Positions 27,656-39,402 of a DNA stretch of 64,000 nucleotides are shown here, one piece after another. The position numbers and the translations under genes were made by a program. The notes under the pieces are model-generated. The model ran no database searches and was not told where the DNA came from. It saw nothing but the letters and a program-made list of their open reading frames with translations. Numbering within the stretch: position 1 is the first letter of the stretch; every line of letters begins with the position of its first letter. The DNA comes from Opeltia flavorubescens (Eukaryota; Ascomycota; Lecanoromycetes; Teloschistales; Teloschistaceae). Location of the stretch: the NCBI GenBank assembly GCA_000442125.1, contig KE546965.1, forward strand, positions 2,294,001-2,358,000, written 5' to 3'.

Positions 27656-30434
27656 ATATAGCTTCAATCGCGGTTCCAAATGGCACAAGCATTCAAGGCT
27701 TCCCGTTTGGCTTCCACTACTCAACCTTCTCAGCTCAATCATCGTTCCTAATAGCTTACAAGCCGAATCTTCTTGATATATTGGTAACTCAGATCTCGGA
27801 GTACGCTTTCATAGTGAACACAAAGATGAATTATCTAGCGAAACCAGCTCAAAGGACACCAAATAGTCTCGACCAAACCGATGACCGCCTCGAGCAACTT
27901 AACGATAATATCCTATCGCATGCTCCGTATTTAATGGATCTTACTACAACTTCGCGCTATCACGTACCACCTCATCAAGTGAATAATTGGCGGAGAGTTT
28001 GCCCATTTGAAAGGCACGAAGAGCAGCTACAGTACATGACGTTTCTTCCTCACCACCTCCGTGGTGATACCCTACTGCGAACAATGGGAGATTGGGATGA
28101 CGGAGACGGAAAGATGAAAAGTGAACCAGCGAGGCAAATCTCCGGTGGCAGCAGTGGTGCCATCTCACCTTCAGCTAGCCAGCAGCCTAAGAAAAAAATC
28201 AGCCTACTCGACTACAAGAATAAGATGGCAGGTCAGGCCAGCGGCAAAACTTCACCAAAGATGAAGAATGTTGAGAAATCAGCCACTAAACAGCCGCCGA
28301 CGAGTTCGGAGGGAGTCGCAGAGCCAGCAGTCAAGATTGATGCGTCAACCAAATCCAACGAAGTCAAGCAAAACACTCCTCAAAAACCCAAAGCCGAGGT
28401 TCTCCACGGTCAGAAGAGGTATGATAGATGCCTTTGCCTCCTCGCTTCTCGTCTCTTTCTATTTCAAAACGGGACTGATGAATCGCTAGATCTGCAGATG
28501 CGATGGCCGAGAGTCATGACGCAAAAAGTTTCGACATCCAACCATCACACCCACCTTCAAAGAAGATTCATCTAGATACTGGTAAAAACGAAGCTAGTGC
28601 TACTACTTCCAAGGTTCCAAATGGCACCGCCCATGGCCTACCGCCAATGCTATCATCTACACTTGTTGCCAGCGTTGAAGAAGGACTCGCAAAGATGCAG
28701 GGAGGAAAAGCAAAAGTGGCAGAGAAGGCTACGACAAGCCAAATTGCGAGCAGCAAAATCAAGCCAGCAGTCAATGGAGATACTCGCGTGGCAACTTCAA
28801 GATCCACGTCAGATGTTGTGGATAAGCACGCGATGACAAAGACGACTGATAGGGAGAAGAACCTAAAACAGCCAACTACGGTCAAGGTCTCACCTTCTGC
28901 CAATGTTGGATCAACGGCCAAAGGAAGCAAGCAAATCAACCTCGAGAGCAATGGATCAACCTCAAAATCCATTGCTACCGCGACAGAAACTAAAGAAGTT
29001 ACGAGTAATGGGCCAAGAGCCAATGGCGAACTTTCATCGTCCAAAGGCTCGGACAATAAGGATACAAAGGATAAAAAGCGCAGTCGAGTTGTAGTGTTCA
29101 AGATTCCGAAGGGTCTCCGGAAGAATTGTCAACGAATCCTGCAAATGCAACCACGTCCGCGAAAACTGCTAGGTCAATCACCAATGACCCCATTATCCAT
29201 TTCGCAAGATCGATCCCAGGATTTGCCAAAGGTAAATAACAGCAAGAGCGACCAGATAGTGCCGAAAAGGAGTGCTAGTGGCGTTGACAGTCGCGGAAGC
29301 CGTGAAGCGGTTAGCAAACAAAAAGCAGTCGCACCTGGCACAGAGACGTATAAGAGTAGTGAAAAGCGTCGTCCCGCAGATGAAGACAAAGAAACTATAC
29401 AACCATCAAGCAAACGCCAAAGACTATCAGGTGTAGACATACACAAACCTTCAACTCCTGTTGCTTCTGCTCTTAAGTCTCCAAACTTTCTACAACCAAG
29501 CAGTTCCCAAAAGTCACAGCTATCTACCCCAAAGCACAACCTCAAGAGTACGGCTATGCATCGAATCAGCTCCACTGAAGGAGGCGTCCAGACTCCTATA
29601 GGGTCTGTCAGAGGCGGTACGCCCACAGCTCCCACAAGTGCCGAGAGATCCAACAATCGGGATGCAAGATCCTCGTCAGACGCATCGCTAGCAGGCAATT
29701 CTATGCTTACTAATGGCAATAACGAAGGCGCCATGTTCAAAGCGGAATTCAATCGGTATGCAGACTTGGCCAAGTCATTGAAGCGTGCAGCGGACGCTCT
29801 TACCAGGGTCGAAGATGGTCAGGTGAACCCAGACCGAATAAAGAGGAGACAGGGCCTTGCTATAGCCATCGAGACAGCCTTGTGCTACATGTTGGCTTTC
29901 ACGCTCAAGGATGAGTCAGACCGGATCAAACGCGTGCCTCACGAACGAGCGGCATGGCCATCCCTTCTCCCGTATTTCAGATTCTTGGCGAGCCTCATCC
30001 GAGATGAAAACTACCCGGGTCTACAAGGCTTGTTTTACCAAATGGAAGCCGTGTGCCGTGAAGCAATCTTACACCATGACTTCGAGCGTTTGGAACGTGA
30101 GCCCAACGCAACCAACGGAGAATCTGTTGCATTTCGACAGTCAATGGCAGAAAACGGGAAGTTGCTCACGCAGACTTGGGCAGTCGGTACGAGATTCCTC
30201 ACGGTTGACAAACTCCAACGAGAATTCCCAAAGACATGGGACAAACGAGCTGAGCAGCCAAGAGCTAGCAATGAGAGGGAGAGACTTGTACCGCAACATT
30301 ATGGTGAGGGTGACTTTTACGTGCCGCTCAATAGCGCCAGCAGTGTCATCGAGACAGTGAGAGCAGGGTGGAGCGTCCTAGGTGAATGGTGTGAGAAGGA
30401 AGGCGTTCAATGGGAAGGGAAGATAGGCTTGTGA
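27656..30434 (+). CDS. Low-complexity nuclear-type protein, possible fungal AFF4/Ebp1 (super elongation complex) counterpart
   Basis: The 5' end is incomplete: an acceptor at 27651-27655 (after a CTAATC branch site) opens a frame reading GTSIQGFPFGFHYSTFSAQS and, further on, HAPYLMDLTTTSRYHVPPHQ. A basic motif, PKKKISLLDYKNKM, follows. An intron at about 28423-28491 leads to a disordered Lys/Ser/Thr-rich middle of about 400 residues. The last 200 residues are helical: FNRYADLAKSLKRAADALTR, GLAIAIETALCYMLAFTLKD, LLPYFRFLASLIRDENYPGL. This folded end resembles in style the C-terminal homology domain of AF4/FMR2 proteins (a KxLKxxAD start and long helices). That is an inference. More than 900 residues. 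Stop TGA 30432-30434. Confidence 0.72.
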
Positions 30435-31765
30435 CCTATCGCAGAGGGTGTTTGGATGGGAATTCTGTCATGACGAAACGAGATGAACGATGGTCATGGG
30501 CATCAATATCAGAACATCGAATCGGACAGGGGAAAGGTGAAGAATCGGTATTTGGCTCTTTTCGGTGGCCGTCGGCTTTTTTGCAGCATCCTTTTTCCCT
30601 ACAATCCTGGGGCAATTTGAAAAGGGCTAGACAAGGTATCTGGGTTTTTGCTGGCATTGCGGAGTTTCACAACTTGTATTTTTGCTACTTCCATATGATT
30701 TCCCGGCCTCTGATGAGCCATGCGAATGGATTCCTGGCGTCGGTGCTATTTTGTTGCTGTGGAAGGGAGGAAAGAGAGCCTGAATCGGTATTCCCATTCA
30801 TGAGCAGCCTGATTAGCTGCATGTATGTATGTATTCTTATACGGACTACCAATATCCACAAATGATTCTTACAGAAATTCTCTTGCGTGATGCATCAATT
30901 TTATGAATGAGAAAGGGATGTGCATGATTCTGCACAAGTCTTTTTTCGATGATCCGGAGTTTATCCGAGACGCTAACCTTGAACAGGGTTTTATTTAGAT
31001 CTAAGGCTGAACAGTTCGCAGGTGTGCGAAATATTCGAAGAGAAAGTTACTGCATTTTCTCCATTGCGTAAACCTTTTTAGAAATACACCGAGCATATTC
31101 AATTGCATGAGAAAGTATAGAGACCATTTTCTGACTACTACCAACTGTTTGTGATCATTGGGATTCACTTACTGTATTCTGGGTTTGCATATTATTATCT
31201 TTCCTTGCTTCACTCAGAGGGTCCGATTTGTCGTCCGTCGAGTGCTGGTCACCATTCAATTTTTATTATCAATTATTGGTCATCTAGATATAATAATCAC
31301 TCAGTCGTTAGGTCGTGGAATGCCTTTCGGCGTCGAACTTGCTTGATAATGAAAATCCCAATTGTCCTGCTTGCTGGTGTAAGTGCTCTGCACAAACTCA
31401 CAGTAAAACCTCGAATGTACAGAACGAGCAGCTGCAGCAATGAATTACTGTATGAGAGGAAGAATAGAATGTAGATCTCAGATTGTACCTTTTGCAAGAT
31501 ATTGTCTAATAGGCCGAATCAACGAGCCTCGGGGTATAATTATATGCCGATAAAAAATGCTCAGAAATGCCTTTCTCTCCCCCCTTCCCTTCCCTTTTCC
31601 CTTTCAGTGCCCTGTGTGGGCAGTATACCTTTCCATGGTCATCGTAAATGCCAGAAATACGTTTTCCTCCCAGCCAAAATCAAATATATGCAATATGCTG
31701 AAACGCGCCATGGCTCAATGCGTTAGAAAAATATTCCCAGATATGGTGCTGCCTGAAGCCCCTGC
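30435..31765. other. Intergenic region of about 1.3 kb (convergent genes)
   Basis: 3' flanks of two convergent genes. The longest frame (30410-30865, plus) overlaps the preceding stop and has no domain. The right half is AT-rich. No RNA gene or repeat is recognised. Confidence 0.5.
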
Positions 31766-33411
31766 TCACATCCAGTCCGAATAACCATCACACCTTCCAG
31801 GGGCAACTTCGCTTGTGTCCTTGAACGGGCAAGTGTTGTTGACCAGCGCGACCGGGCACATTGACGTACAGTATTGGCGGTACATGGGTAATTGTGAAAG
31901 ACAGGCAAGATCGAGTTTGCCGTCAAAATTGAAGTTGACGGCGGTGGTGCCGGCCCGGCCTTCGGCGGTGCAGTTGAAACCACCGTCAAAGAGAACACTC
32001 AAGGGCGCCCAGCCATAGTAATTGATGTTTTCAACCATCTTAAGTGGGGTCAGGGCTTCTTTGGGGCCATTATTGGACAGTGTATACGTGCGCAGGCTAT
32101 ATGGACTCCAGTATGTGAAAGCCCCAGAATCGTTCGGGTCCTGCCCGGTGCTTTTAATTTCCGCGATGCATTCATCGATACTTTTCGTGGCCCAACACGC
32201 AGCGGCCCCGGCGTCCTCCTGGGTAAATGGTCCTAAATCGAACGTTGCATACCATTTATTCTGCCACAGGGAGTAGGAGAGTAAATATGTTTTAAGGGCA
32301 TATGCCAGGTCCGTCGATGTGGAAGGTACTGTTAGTCCGGTGCCCTGGCCAGTGTTGGTTACGTTTGGCCCCGAATAGCGGCCGTTATCCGCGTAATTCG
32401 CAAACGTTCCAATGTCGGTCATGAGCAAGTTAACGCCATCGTTGATCACTTTGCTCATCTGATCAGTAATGTTTGACAATTGCAGATGCAATTCGGCAGC
32501 TTGGATCTCCTGAGACCGGTCGGTTCCGCCCGGCCACAGAGCGCGTCCGACGTTCGGCGCTTGCTGTGCGCTGATGACCAGAGCTTGAGCGGCTCCCTTA
32601 AGCACCATTCCATTGATACCCAGCATTTGGACGGCGAAACTAGGAGCTCCTAGGAACGCCAATCCGACAGCGAGAGCCAACAGGAGATTCTGCATCTTGA
32701 ACGTGGGCTGGACTATAACGTCGACGATTTGGGTCATCTTTTCGACATTATTCGACACGACACCCGCGGAGTTGTAGAGGGCTTGGTAATACGTGAAGAA
32801 GAAATTATTGATGGCTAACCAAAAGATCAACTTCAGAAGTGTGGTTAGGGTATCGATCCAGGAATGAACCTACCGTAAATATTTTTCACAGTGTACCGGA
32901 CATAAGGATAGACACTTGGATCGGCCCTGATTGAGCTCATCATGGCGTCGGTACACCGGCCGCCACTGGTTGAGGTACAATCGAAATTCGAGCCTGGGCA
33001 AGCCAAGCGCAGATAACAAGTCGCCCAGGCCTCCCCTTTGACACAACAAGAAGCTCCATCATTCTCCCAGCTGTTTCCCTCATTCTCGCAGTATCGTACA
33101 GTATTGATCCATCCCGTCTCGGGTGCTATGAGATAATCATGGATTCCTAGGATGTCCCAACAGTCGGTGAAGAATAATGCGTTTGGATCTGTGCAATTGA
33201 CCATCTGCCTCTTCTCCAGCTCGTGTATCTCGGCTTTTCTTTTTTCTAGGTGGGCAGCCGCATGAGTATATAAGCTGTTTCTCCCCCGCACCCGAGAGAC
33301 CAGAGTAGTCGGACGGCGCCATGTCGTCGACTCAAGTGTCGGCAAGGAGAGAGTCAAAGAAATGGCAGAGAGCACTACCAGGACACGAGACAGAGAAGTG
33401 TAAATGCACAT
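31766..33411 (-). CDS. Cysteine-rich secreted protein with Kex2-like sites, function unknown
   Basis: ATG 33411 begins a clear signal peptide (MCIYTSLSRVLVVLSAISLT, then LSLPTLE). About 60 residues later come two dibasic sites in LEKRKAEIHELEKRQMVNC, the form cut by Kex2, so the mature chain probably begins at Gln-Met-Val. The body has about 17 cysteines (for example DNALFFTDCWD-type start, GASCCVKGEAWATCYLRLAC, TDAMMSS). After one intron (about 32831-32875, phase 1, giving KNIYAINNFFFTYYQA) comes a hydrophobic stretch (MQNLLLALAVGLAFLGAPSF) that may anchor it or be buried. It ends CDGYSDWM. About 530 residues. I do not know a function. Secretion is inferred from the leader. Confidence 0.8.
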
Positions 33412-35950
33412 ATTACGGTCGCTGAGAAGGGGTGGAAAGAAAGAGAAGAATTGGGAGGCAACAGTTGCAGTAGAGGATCCATGCAGATAGACGATGTGAA
33501 AGAATGGGGGCGAGTGGGCTAATGAAGCAAAGATGGGCAATCAAGCTTTCGCCATTCTATCCTAGGCGGGATGGCGGTGTCACGGTACGGAGAATTCATT
33601 GGGTCGCAAGGGTGTGAAACGGATTCTCGTGGTAGAAAGAGTATGGGGAAAGATGTCATACATGCTCTCTGGCGGTATGAGTGTGGAGGAAGATCGCCGG
33701 CAAGGGTACTTTCTGGCTGCGCATACGCAGACGGAAGATCGAGGCTTTGCCCCTTCGGCTTCCGGCTCTGTGGGGGATTTGCGCAAGAATAAATAGTTAT
33801 TTGTAGAAGGAAGGCCACATGATTGGTATTCAGCTCGACTTACCATGACCATTTGTTTAGGCGATTAGCGCGCTTGTGAGCGCATACGAGTCATCTCCAC
33901 GCTTTTCCCCAGCCGAAAGGGTATTCCGCGATCTCTCCGTAACTGTGTCCTGAAACATTCTATGTGTCTCGGCATGCGGCCGGCAGATCTCACCTCGTAT
34001 TTGCTGCGATCCTGAATAAGGCTGTCCGTTCAGCTTATCTCCTTCCTTCCTTGGCCTCACCACTGTGAGCTATTGATTGACCTATTGTACAGTAGATGCA
34101 ATACCTGGCGAGATATATATTGCTTGCCAAGTTCGATTGGTCTTTTTAATTGTACAGCGAGGACAGGACAAAGGAAGACTATTTTACGGCCCACCCTCAA
34201 GCCATGCGGTAATCAGAAATAATTCGAGAAGTCGATGAGCAAAGGTGCCTTGCTAGAAATAGAAATAAACTGATAATTCGACTACCCCTCATGCCTTGCA
34301 AAAGAAGGGTGGAAAATATTCAAGGTGGTGCGCCTTGAATGACAGGCGATTGGCCTTCGATAGATAGAAGGACATGATGATGCTATTGTTTCGAAACCAA
34401 AGAGACAAATATAACGGATAACTGAGATGTTTCAAGAGACGTCATACGCCTGGAACGGATCTAATGCCAACCTTAGAAAGGCGTTGACAATTTCATTTCC
34501 GTACTACTCCTCTCGTTGGCAATTTGGTCCAGTCTAACTTACTGGAATAGACCTATGTTAAACGCCTAAGGCATTAGATACTTGGCGCGTTCCTCTGTTC
34601 AAAATTATCGTTGAGCCCAAGGTCTGTGTCTGCAGAATCCGCACGTTGCTAAAATGACGCTATGATGTCGGTAATGCCGGCAATTCTGATAAGAGACCTG
34701 GGGATCGGATATTTTTAAAGAGCGGCTGTGATACGTCGGAGCCAGACGCGAATCACCAGCGGAATATGCCTTCTCATCCTTCAACTTGACACAGACTTAC
34801 TGCTGCGAGATCAACACATCCTGGCTTTGCCAAGCTTGCAAAGAGGATAGCAAAGTAAGTCGGGAAGTTTATTAGCTAGGGCCCTACTGTAGCCCCGTGA
34901 TGTTATAATTTGGCGGCAAGAGGTCCATAACGATGCTACATGCTCGACAGATTAGCTCGATTTGCATGGGTTACGGTAGATCAGAGCGATCTAAATCTGG
35001 TCTCGTTTGGTGCCGGCAAGTACAAGCTTTCTCTACCCCAGAAAATTGAGCTTCTTGATGGATGTAACCGCGGGTTCGGGACCCTCGAACCTTTTGCAGA
35101 TGTAATATTCCTAATTTGANCATAGAGGCATCACAAGACTCCCCGTGAGACGAATGTCACTTGTAACGCCATGCAAAGGCCTGGGGATCATCCACTTCTG
35201 AGGACGTTCAACAATTCGGGAGTATTGATCTTGATCGATAGATCCGTGAAATACCAAGTATGGAGCAACAACATGTGTTCCTTCGTTAGCCAATGGAGCT
35301 CGTCAGTTGCCCCCAAGCCTAGAAAGTGGATTGACATAACTCGATACCCGTGATTACAACTTCAAGTCAGCGCTTCTAATTTTATGGTGCACGCGCGTCC
35401 ACCGATGACACGATTTGATTTCATTTGTAGTATGAAAGATATCTTTACTTGTTAAGATGGCCTACCAAACGGAGATGCAGGCTGTAAATGACAGGTATTG
35501 GTGGCAAGCCATATCAGAGGTTTGTTCCACCTTTCCTGGAATCAATAGAGATAACACAAAATCTGAGCGGGCAAGGCATGCTGACTAATGCAAACGTCGT
35601 GACGAAGACAAGGTTTAATGGAACTACCGCGGTACCAAAATCAATTGGGTTGAAAGTTGTGGACATGGACATATGCTCAATCAAGTATCGTAGTTTTGGT
35701 TAGACATTCATTATTTTCAAAGATGCTTGATTATGTAAAAAGAGAGATTTTTATATAATGCTGTTTTCAGTTTATATTGTTGGTACCTGTCACTAAACGG
35801 ACTTATTACGCTCTTTGAACGATCGCCAATCGATAGTCAAGTAATGTGAATCATCTTCCGTTCCTTTTTGGTCATTATATGCAGTCATCACAGTCATTAT
35901 CCGCCCTCGCTCTCGAACGCCGTTCAGGTACAGACCGTTGTGCTCACTTT
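33412..35950. other. Gene-poor region of about 2.5 kb
   Basis: It is AT-rich with frequent stops in all frames. The longest frames (33571-33852, both strands, and 35488-35703, plus) show no family features. One ambiguous base lies at 35120. No transposon ORF, terminal repeats or tRNA were recognised. The right end is the 3' flank of the next gene, the left end the promoter of the secreted-protein gene. Confidence 0.5.
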
Positions 35951-37032
35951 TCATGGGGACACATGTCCCCCACCATGTCTCCCGTTCACTCCTACTTCTC
36001 CTCTTTTGACCTCGTACCTCATCACATCTAAGCTCCTTGGGAAATAGGTCTGCAATCCAATCTTACTTCTCAAGAACCCTCCGGTCTTCTCTAATCTTTT
36101 CACATCTTTCCCGACGTACCAAGGTTGCTCTTCCTCCTCACCTCTCTCCAATCTCCGCCTCACCACATCTACCATTGTCTCATCCAACCTCGAGTAGAAC
36201 TCGGCGCGACTTGCAATATCGCCATCATTGTTATAACCTTCTTCGCCACCGTGAGAGTTGAGGTTGCCTCCTAGCTTGATGAGGAGTTCAAATGCAAGAG
36301 GGGGACCATGGGGAAGGGTGGAAAGAGATTCAATGGCGGGAAGGAGGGTTGCAAGTGTGGTTGTGAAGGTAGAGGTTGGCAGGTGGGAGGAGAGGGAGTC
36401 TTGGAGGCGATGGAGGTCGTGATTGAGGATGGTCATTTTACGGTCAAGATGGTGTGCGAGGGTTTGAGCAGAGGTTGAATCGCTGTTCATAGCTGCCGCG
36501 ATGGACGGAGGAACATCTAAATGGCACTGTCAGTATACCGAGGCTTGTTCAGAAGTTCAGATGGCATTCATGGCGACTCACCAGCTCGCAAGCCACGCTT
36601 ATCAATCCAAGCGTGCATATCTGCGCGTTCGTCTTCAAGTTGCTGGATGTCCAGATTCTTTTCCTCGATCTCGGCTTGGAGGGCTTGAATCTTGTCGAGG
36701 TAGGGTCTGACAGCTTCATTGAAGGCCCTTGTCAGCGGGTCGGGCGCTTGGGCGACTGTGGGTGGAGGGGTATTGTGCGCGGTCGCGCCGTTGGAAGCCT
36801 CTTGGGGTCGCTGAATGGGCAAGGCATTGTAGTGTTGCGGATCTTGCTGAGGAGCGGTCGTTGGACGGTAGGATTGAAGGCGATCTTGCGAGTTGTAAGT
36901 GCTTGCGTACTGGGTGTCTTTGTACGGAGGACTTTGGTGATGATCAGCGAAAGAATTGGGTCGGATAGGCATTGGAAAGTCTTGATCGTTCTTCGAGGAT
37001 CTGTCGCGAGATAATCGTCGGAGCCAGGACAT
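35951..37032 (-). CDS. Coiled-coil protein of unknown function
   Basis: ATG 37032 (MSWLRRLSRDRSSKNDQDFP). The first 100 residues are Pro/Gln/Ser-rich and probably disordered. A coiled coil follows at about residues 110-150 (AVRPYLDKIQALQAEIEEKN, then LDIQQLEDERADMHAWIDKR). An intron of about 75 nt (phase 1, GTGAGT donor, TTTAG acceptor) joins GLRAG to DVPPSIAAAMNSDSTSAQTL. The second exon is helical (LDRKMTILNHDLHRLQDSLS) with acidic and Arg-rich segments, ending GRHGGGHVSP. About 335 residues. No catalytic motif, signal peptide or membrane helix is seen. It resembles uncharacterised ascomycete proteins; role unknown. Confidence 0.8.
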
Positions 37033-37459
37033 GATGAAACGAATGGAATTGTGGCTGCTCTAGGCGACCACAGAAATATATGTTGGGTCAAAGTTGTTTA
37101 ATGGGGTTGGGAAGAGAAGTGAAGCAGAAAACCATGGCTGGGTAAAGGGAGGCGGGGGAGATCCCCAGAAACCGAATCGTCGAAAACGCGACACCATCGG
37201 CTAGTGGACGGCCAAAGCGGCAGCTAACGGCGATTGGATATGTTAGCGTCGTGCTAGCGACAGCTTAAATGATCCCACTGGTACGATCGGCAGCAGCCCT
37301 GGTAGGAATTTTCCTGCTTGGAAACGTGTTTGTGCCTGAAACGATGAAGATCTTTGAATTCAGCAGCTTGCAGCCACCGATATAACAGTTTTCAGGCTGT
37401 TCACCGAATCTTTCGCCTACTAGCCGGAAACAATTAGAATTCGTTATACTGAGCAGAAG
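37033..37459. promoter_or_regulatory. Divergent region between the coiled-coil gene and GGC1
   Basis: 427 bp between two divergent starts, expected to hold both promoters. One ATTGG (reverse CCAAT) occurs near 37224. Nothing else is recognised. Confidence 0.4.
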
Positions 37460-38712
37460 ATGGCGCCTCCAATCATAGAGGCTGCCGCTGGATCGGCCGC
37501 AAAAGAATTCAAGAAAGAATCAACAGCAGCTCGATTATTAGGCTCCGGTTTGATCCTCACTTGATCCATAAGAGAACATCTATACTGACAAGGACAAGGT
37601 TCTGCCGGTATTGCCGAACTTGCAATCTTCCACCCGGTAGCGTTTTGGTGCTCAGCTTCCACCTCGGCGACGCTTACGATGTCAAGGTAGACACAATCGC
37701 GAAGAGACTTATGAGCAATCAGGGAAAGGTTAGCAGCTCATGTCAAGACACCAGAATGGAGGAAATTGGCTTAATCCTAGGAATTAGGTCTCCTCAACCG
37801 CCGTCCTCAACAAAGTCATTTTCAAGGACAAAGCGGATGCAGCAATAACGCGCAAATTGACATCGCTCTTTCCAGGATTGGGCTACGCTGCAGGCTACAA
37901 GGTCAGAGAAGGTTTTGGCATCTTCCTTCTGTCGAGGTTATTTGACGCATGAAAAGGTCCTCCAAAGAATCTATAAATACGGAGGCCAACCCTTCGTCCG
38001 CGACTACCTGGCGCTTCACCATGGAGATAGGTTTGACCGGACGTTTGGAAAAGGTACTGGCAAGGCCATAATGTCGGCGACGGCAGGCAGGTATATGCCA
38101 ACCACCTATTCGCTCCGATGATGCTTGGCTTACCCCCAACCTATAGTATCATCGGTATAGGAGAGATTGTTCTTTTACCCCTGGACGTTCTCAAAATCAA
38201 GCGACAAACCAACCCGGAAGCGTTCAGAGGTCGTGGCGTATTCAAGATTGTGGCGGACGAAGGCATGGGCCTGTACAGAGGCGCAGGTTGGACAGCGGCA
38301 AGAAACGCTCCTGGTTCATTTGCGGTGCGCATTCGTTGCGCTTAACATCTTAGACCTTGACTAATTCACCCACCAGCTTTTTGGCGGCTCTGCCTTCACC
38401 AAAGAATACCTGTACAAACTCACCGACTACAATACGGCATCTTGGGCCCAGAATTTTGTCGCGTCAATAGCCGGCGCATCTGCATCCTTGCTCGTTTCCG
38501 CTCCTTTGGATGTTATCAAAACAAGGATACAGAATCGAAATTTCGATAATCCGGAGAGTGGTTTCAGGATCGTGGGGAACATGGTCAAGAACGAGGGTTT
38601 TACCAGTTTCTTCAAGGGTCTGACGCCGAAGCTCTTGATGACGGGTCCGAAGTTGGTCTTCAGCTTTTGGCTTGCACAGACACTGATACCTGCGTTTAAT
38701 AAAGCGCTTTGA
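37460..38712 (+). CDS. GGC1: Mitochondrial GTP/GDP carrier
   Basis: Inner-membrane carrier that exchanges matrix GDP for cytosolic GTP; in yeast its loss disturbs iron handling. ATG 37460 (MAPPIIEAAAGSAAKEFKKE). Six or more short exons join as ARLLGSGSAGIAELAIFHP, VDTIAKRLMSNQGK, then the block FKDKADAAITRKLTSLFPGL, LQRIYKYGGQPFVRDYLALH, TGKAIMSATAGSIIGIGEIV, LLPLDVLKIKRQTNPEAFRG, WTAARNAPGSFALFGGSAF, and the final exon with VSAPLDVIKTRIQNRNFDNP and FFKGLTPKLLMTGPKLVFSF. All three Px[DE]xx[KR] carrier signatures are present. The blocks match yeast Ggc1/Yhm1 rather than other carriers. About 300 residues. Very secure; some donors are weak (GTTTGA, GTAGCG). Confidence 0.95.
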
Positions 38713-39402
38713 AGGGCCGCATCTTTCGTTAAGATTGCTTTCGTCCGGTATAGAATTGGCGGTGACGAATAAGTTGGCTGTGGGCGCTGTAGCAACATTA
38801 CACGTCGCTACTTCTACGCGATATGTTGGCTACTGTTGGCTACTGATGTATATATTTTAATTCTAGATTGTAGATGACCCGGTAGGGCAATTGATTCTCC
38901 ACTTTGAGTCCGATACTGAAGTCGAATCGTTAGCTTTCAGTAAGAGAATCTCCATTCTTGATTCAATCTATCGTATCAATCCGAATAATGTAGCAAAGAC
39001 TGAGCCCAAAAGATTCTCCGTGCTGAACGCTAGGCGATTCCACGCATAGGGCCAGCGGTTCACAAGGATCATTTTTTGCGCATCCTGCCACAAGAGCTAC
39101 AACTGAAGAAGGTTTTCATGATCAATGCAGAACAATTTATAAATTAAAGCCCAGAGCCTTCCATTATATCACGATATCGATAGCGCCTGTGAATCTAGTA
39201 TCCGGCCAAAGAACGGGACACTCAAGCAAGCGTAGTATGAATCAGCAGCTAAACCATGACTGGCAGCGTGGTTTATAGACACCCCCTTAGAATACATTTC
39301 ACTGTATCCTAGGTCTCTCTATATTATTTTGTCTTAGCTCTTCCTTGATAGTTTCCAGCTGCGAGTTGTTTATAGCTTTGGTGAGGTTCAAGCAGTCTCA
39401 AC
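38713..39402. other. Intergenic region between GGC1 and the HET gene
   Basis: 690 bp, AT-rich. A short direct repeat (GTTGGCTACT twice, about 38824-38845) is the only pattern I see. No coding signal. Confidence 0.5.

Noticed and set aside
29174-29773. 199-codon antisense frame in the AFF4/Ebp1-like gene
   Set aside because: A shadow of the low-complexity coding strand.
30410-30865. 151-codon frame overlapping the end of the AFF4/Ebp1-like gene
   Set aside because: It overlaps a certain stop in another frame and has no domain; probably 3' UTR.
34318-34340. 8-bp inverted repeat with 7-nt loop (ATTCAAGG / CCTTGAAT)
   Set aside because: Short, isolated and without a gene next to it; expected by chance in 64 kb.
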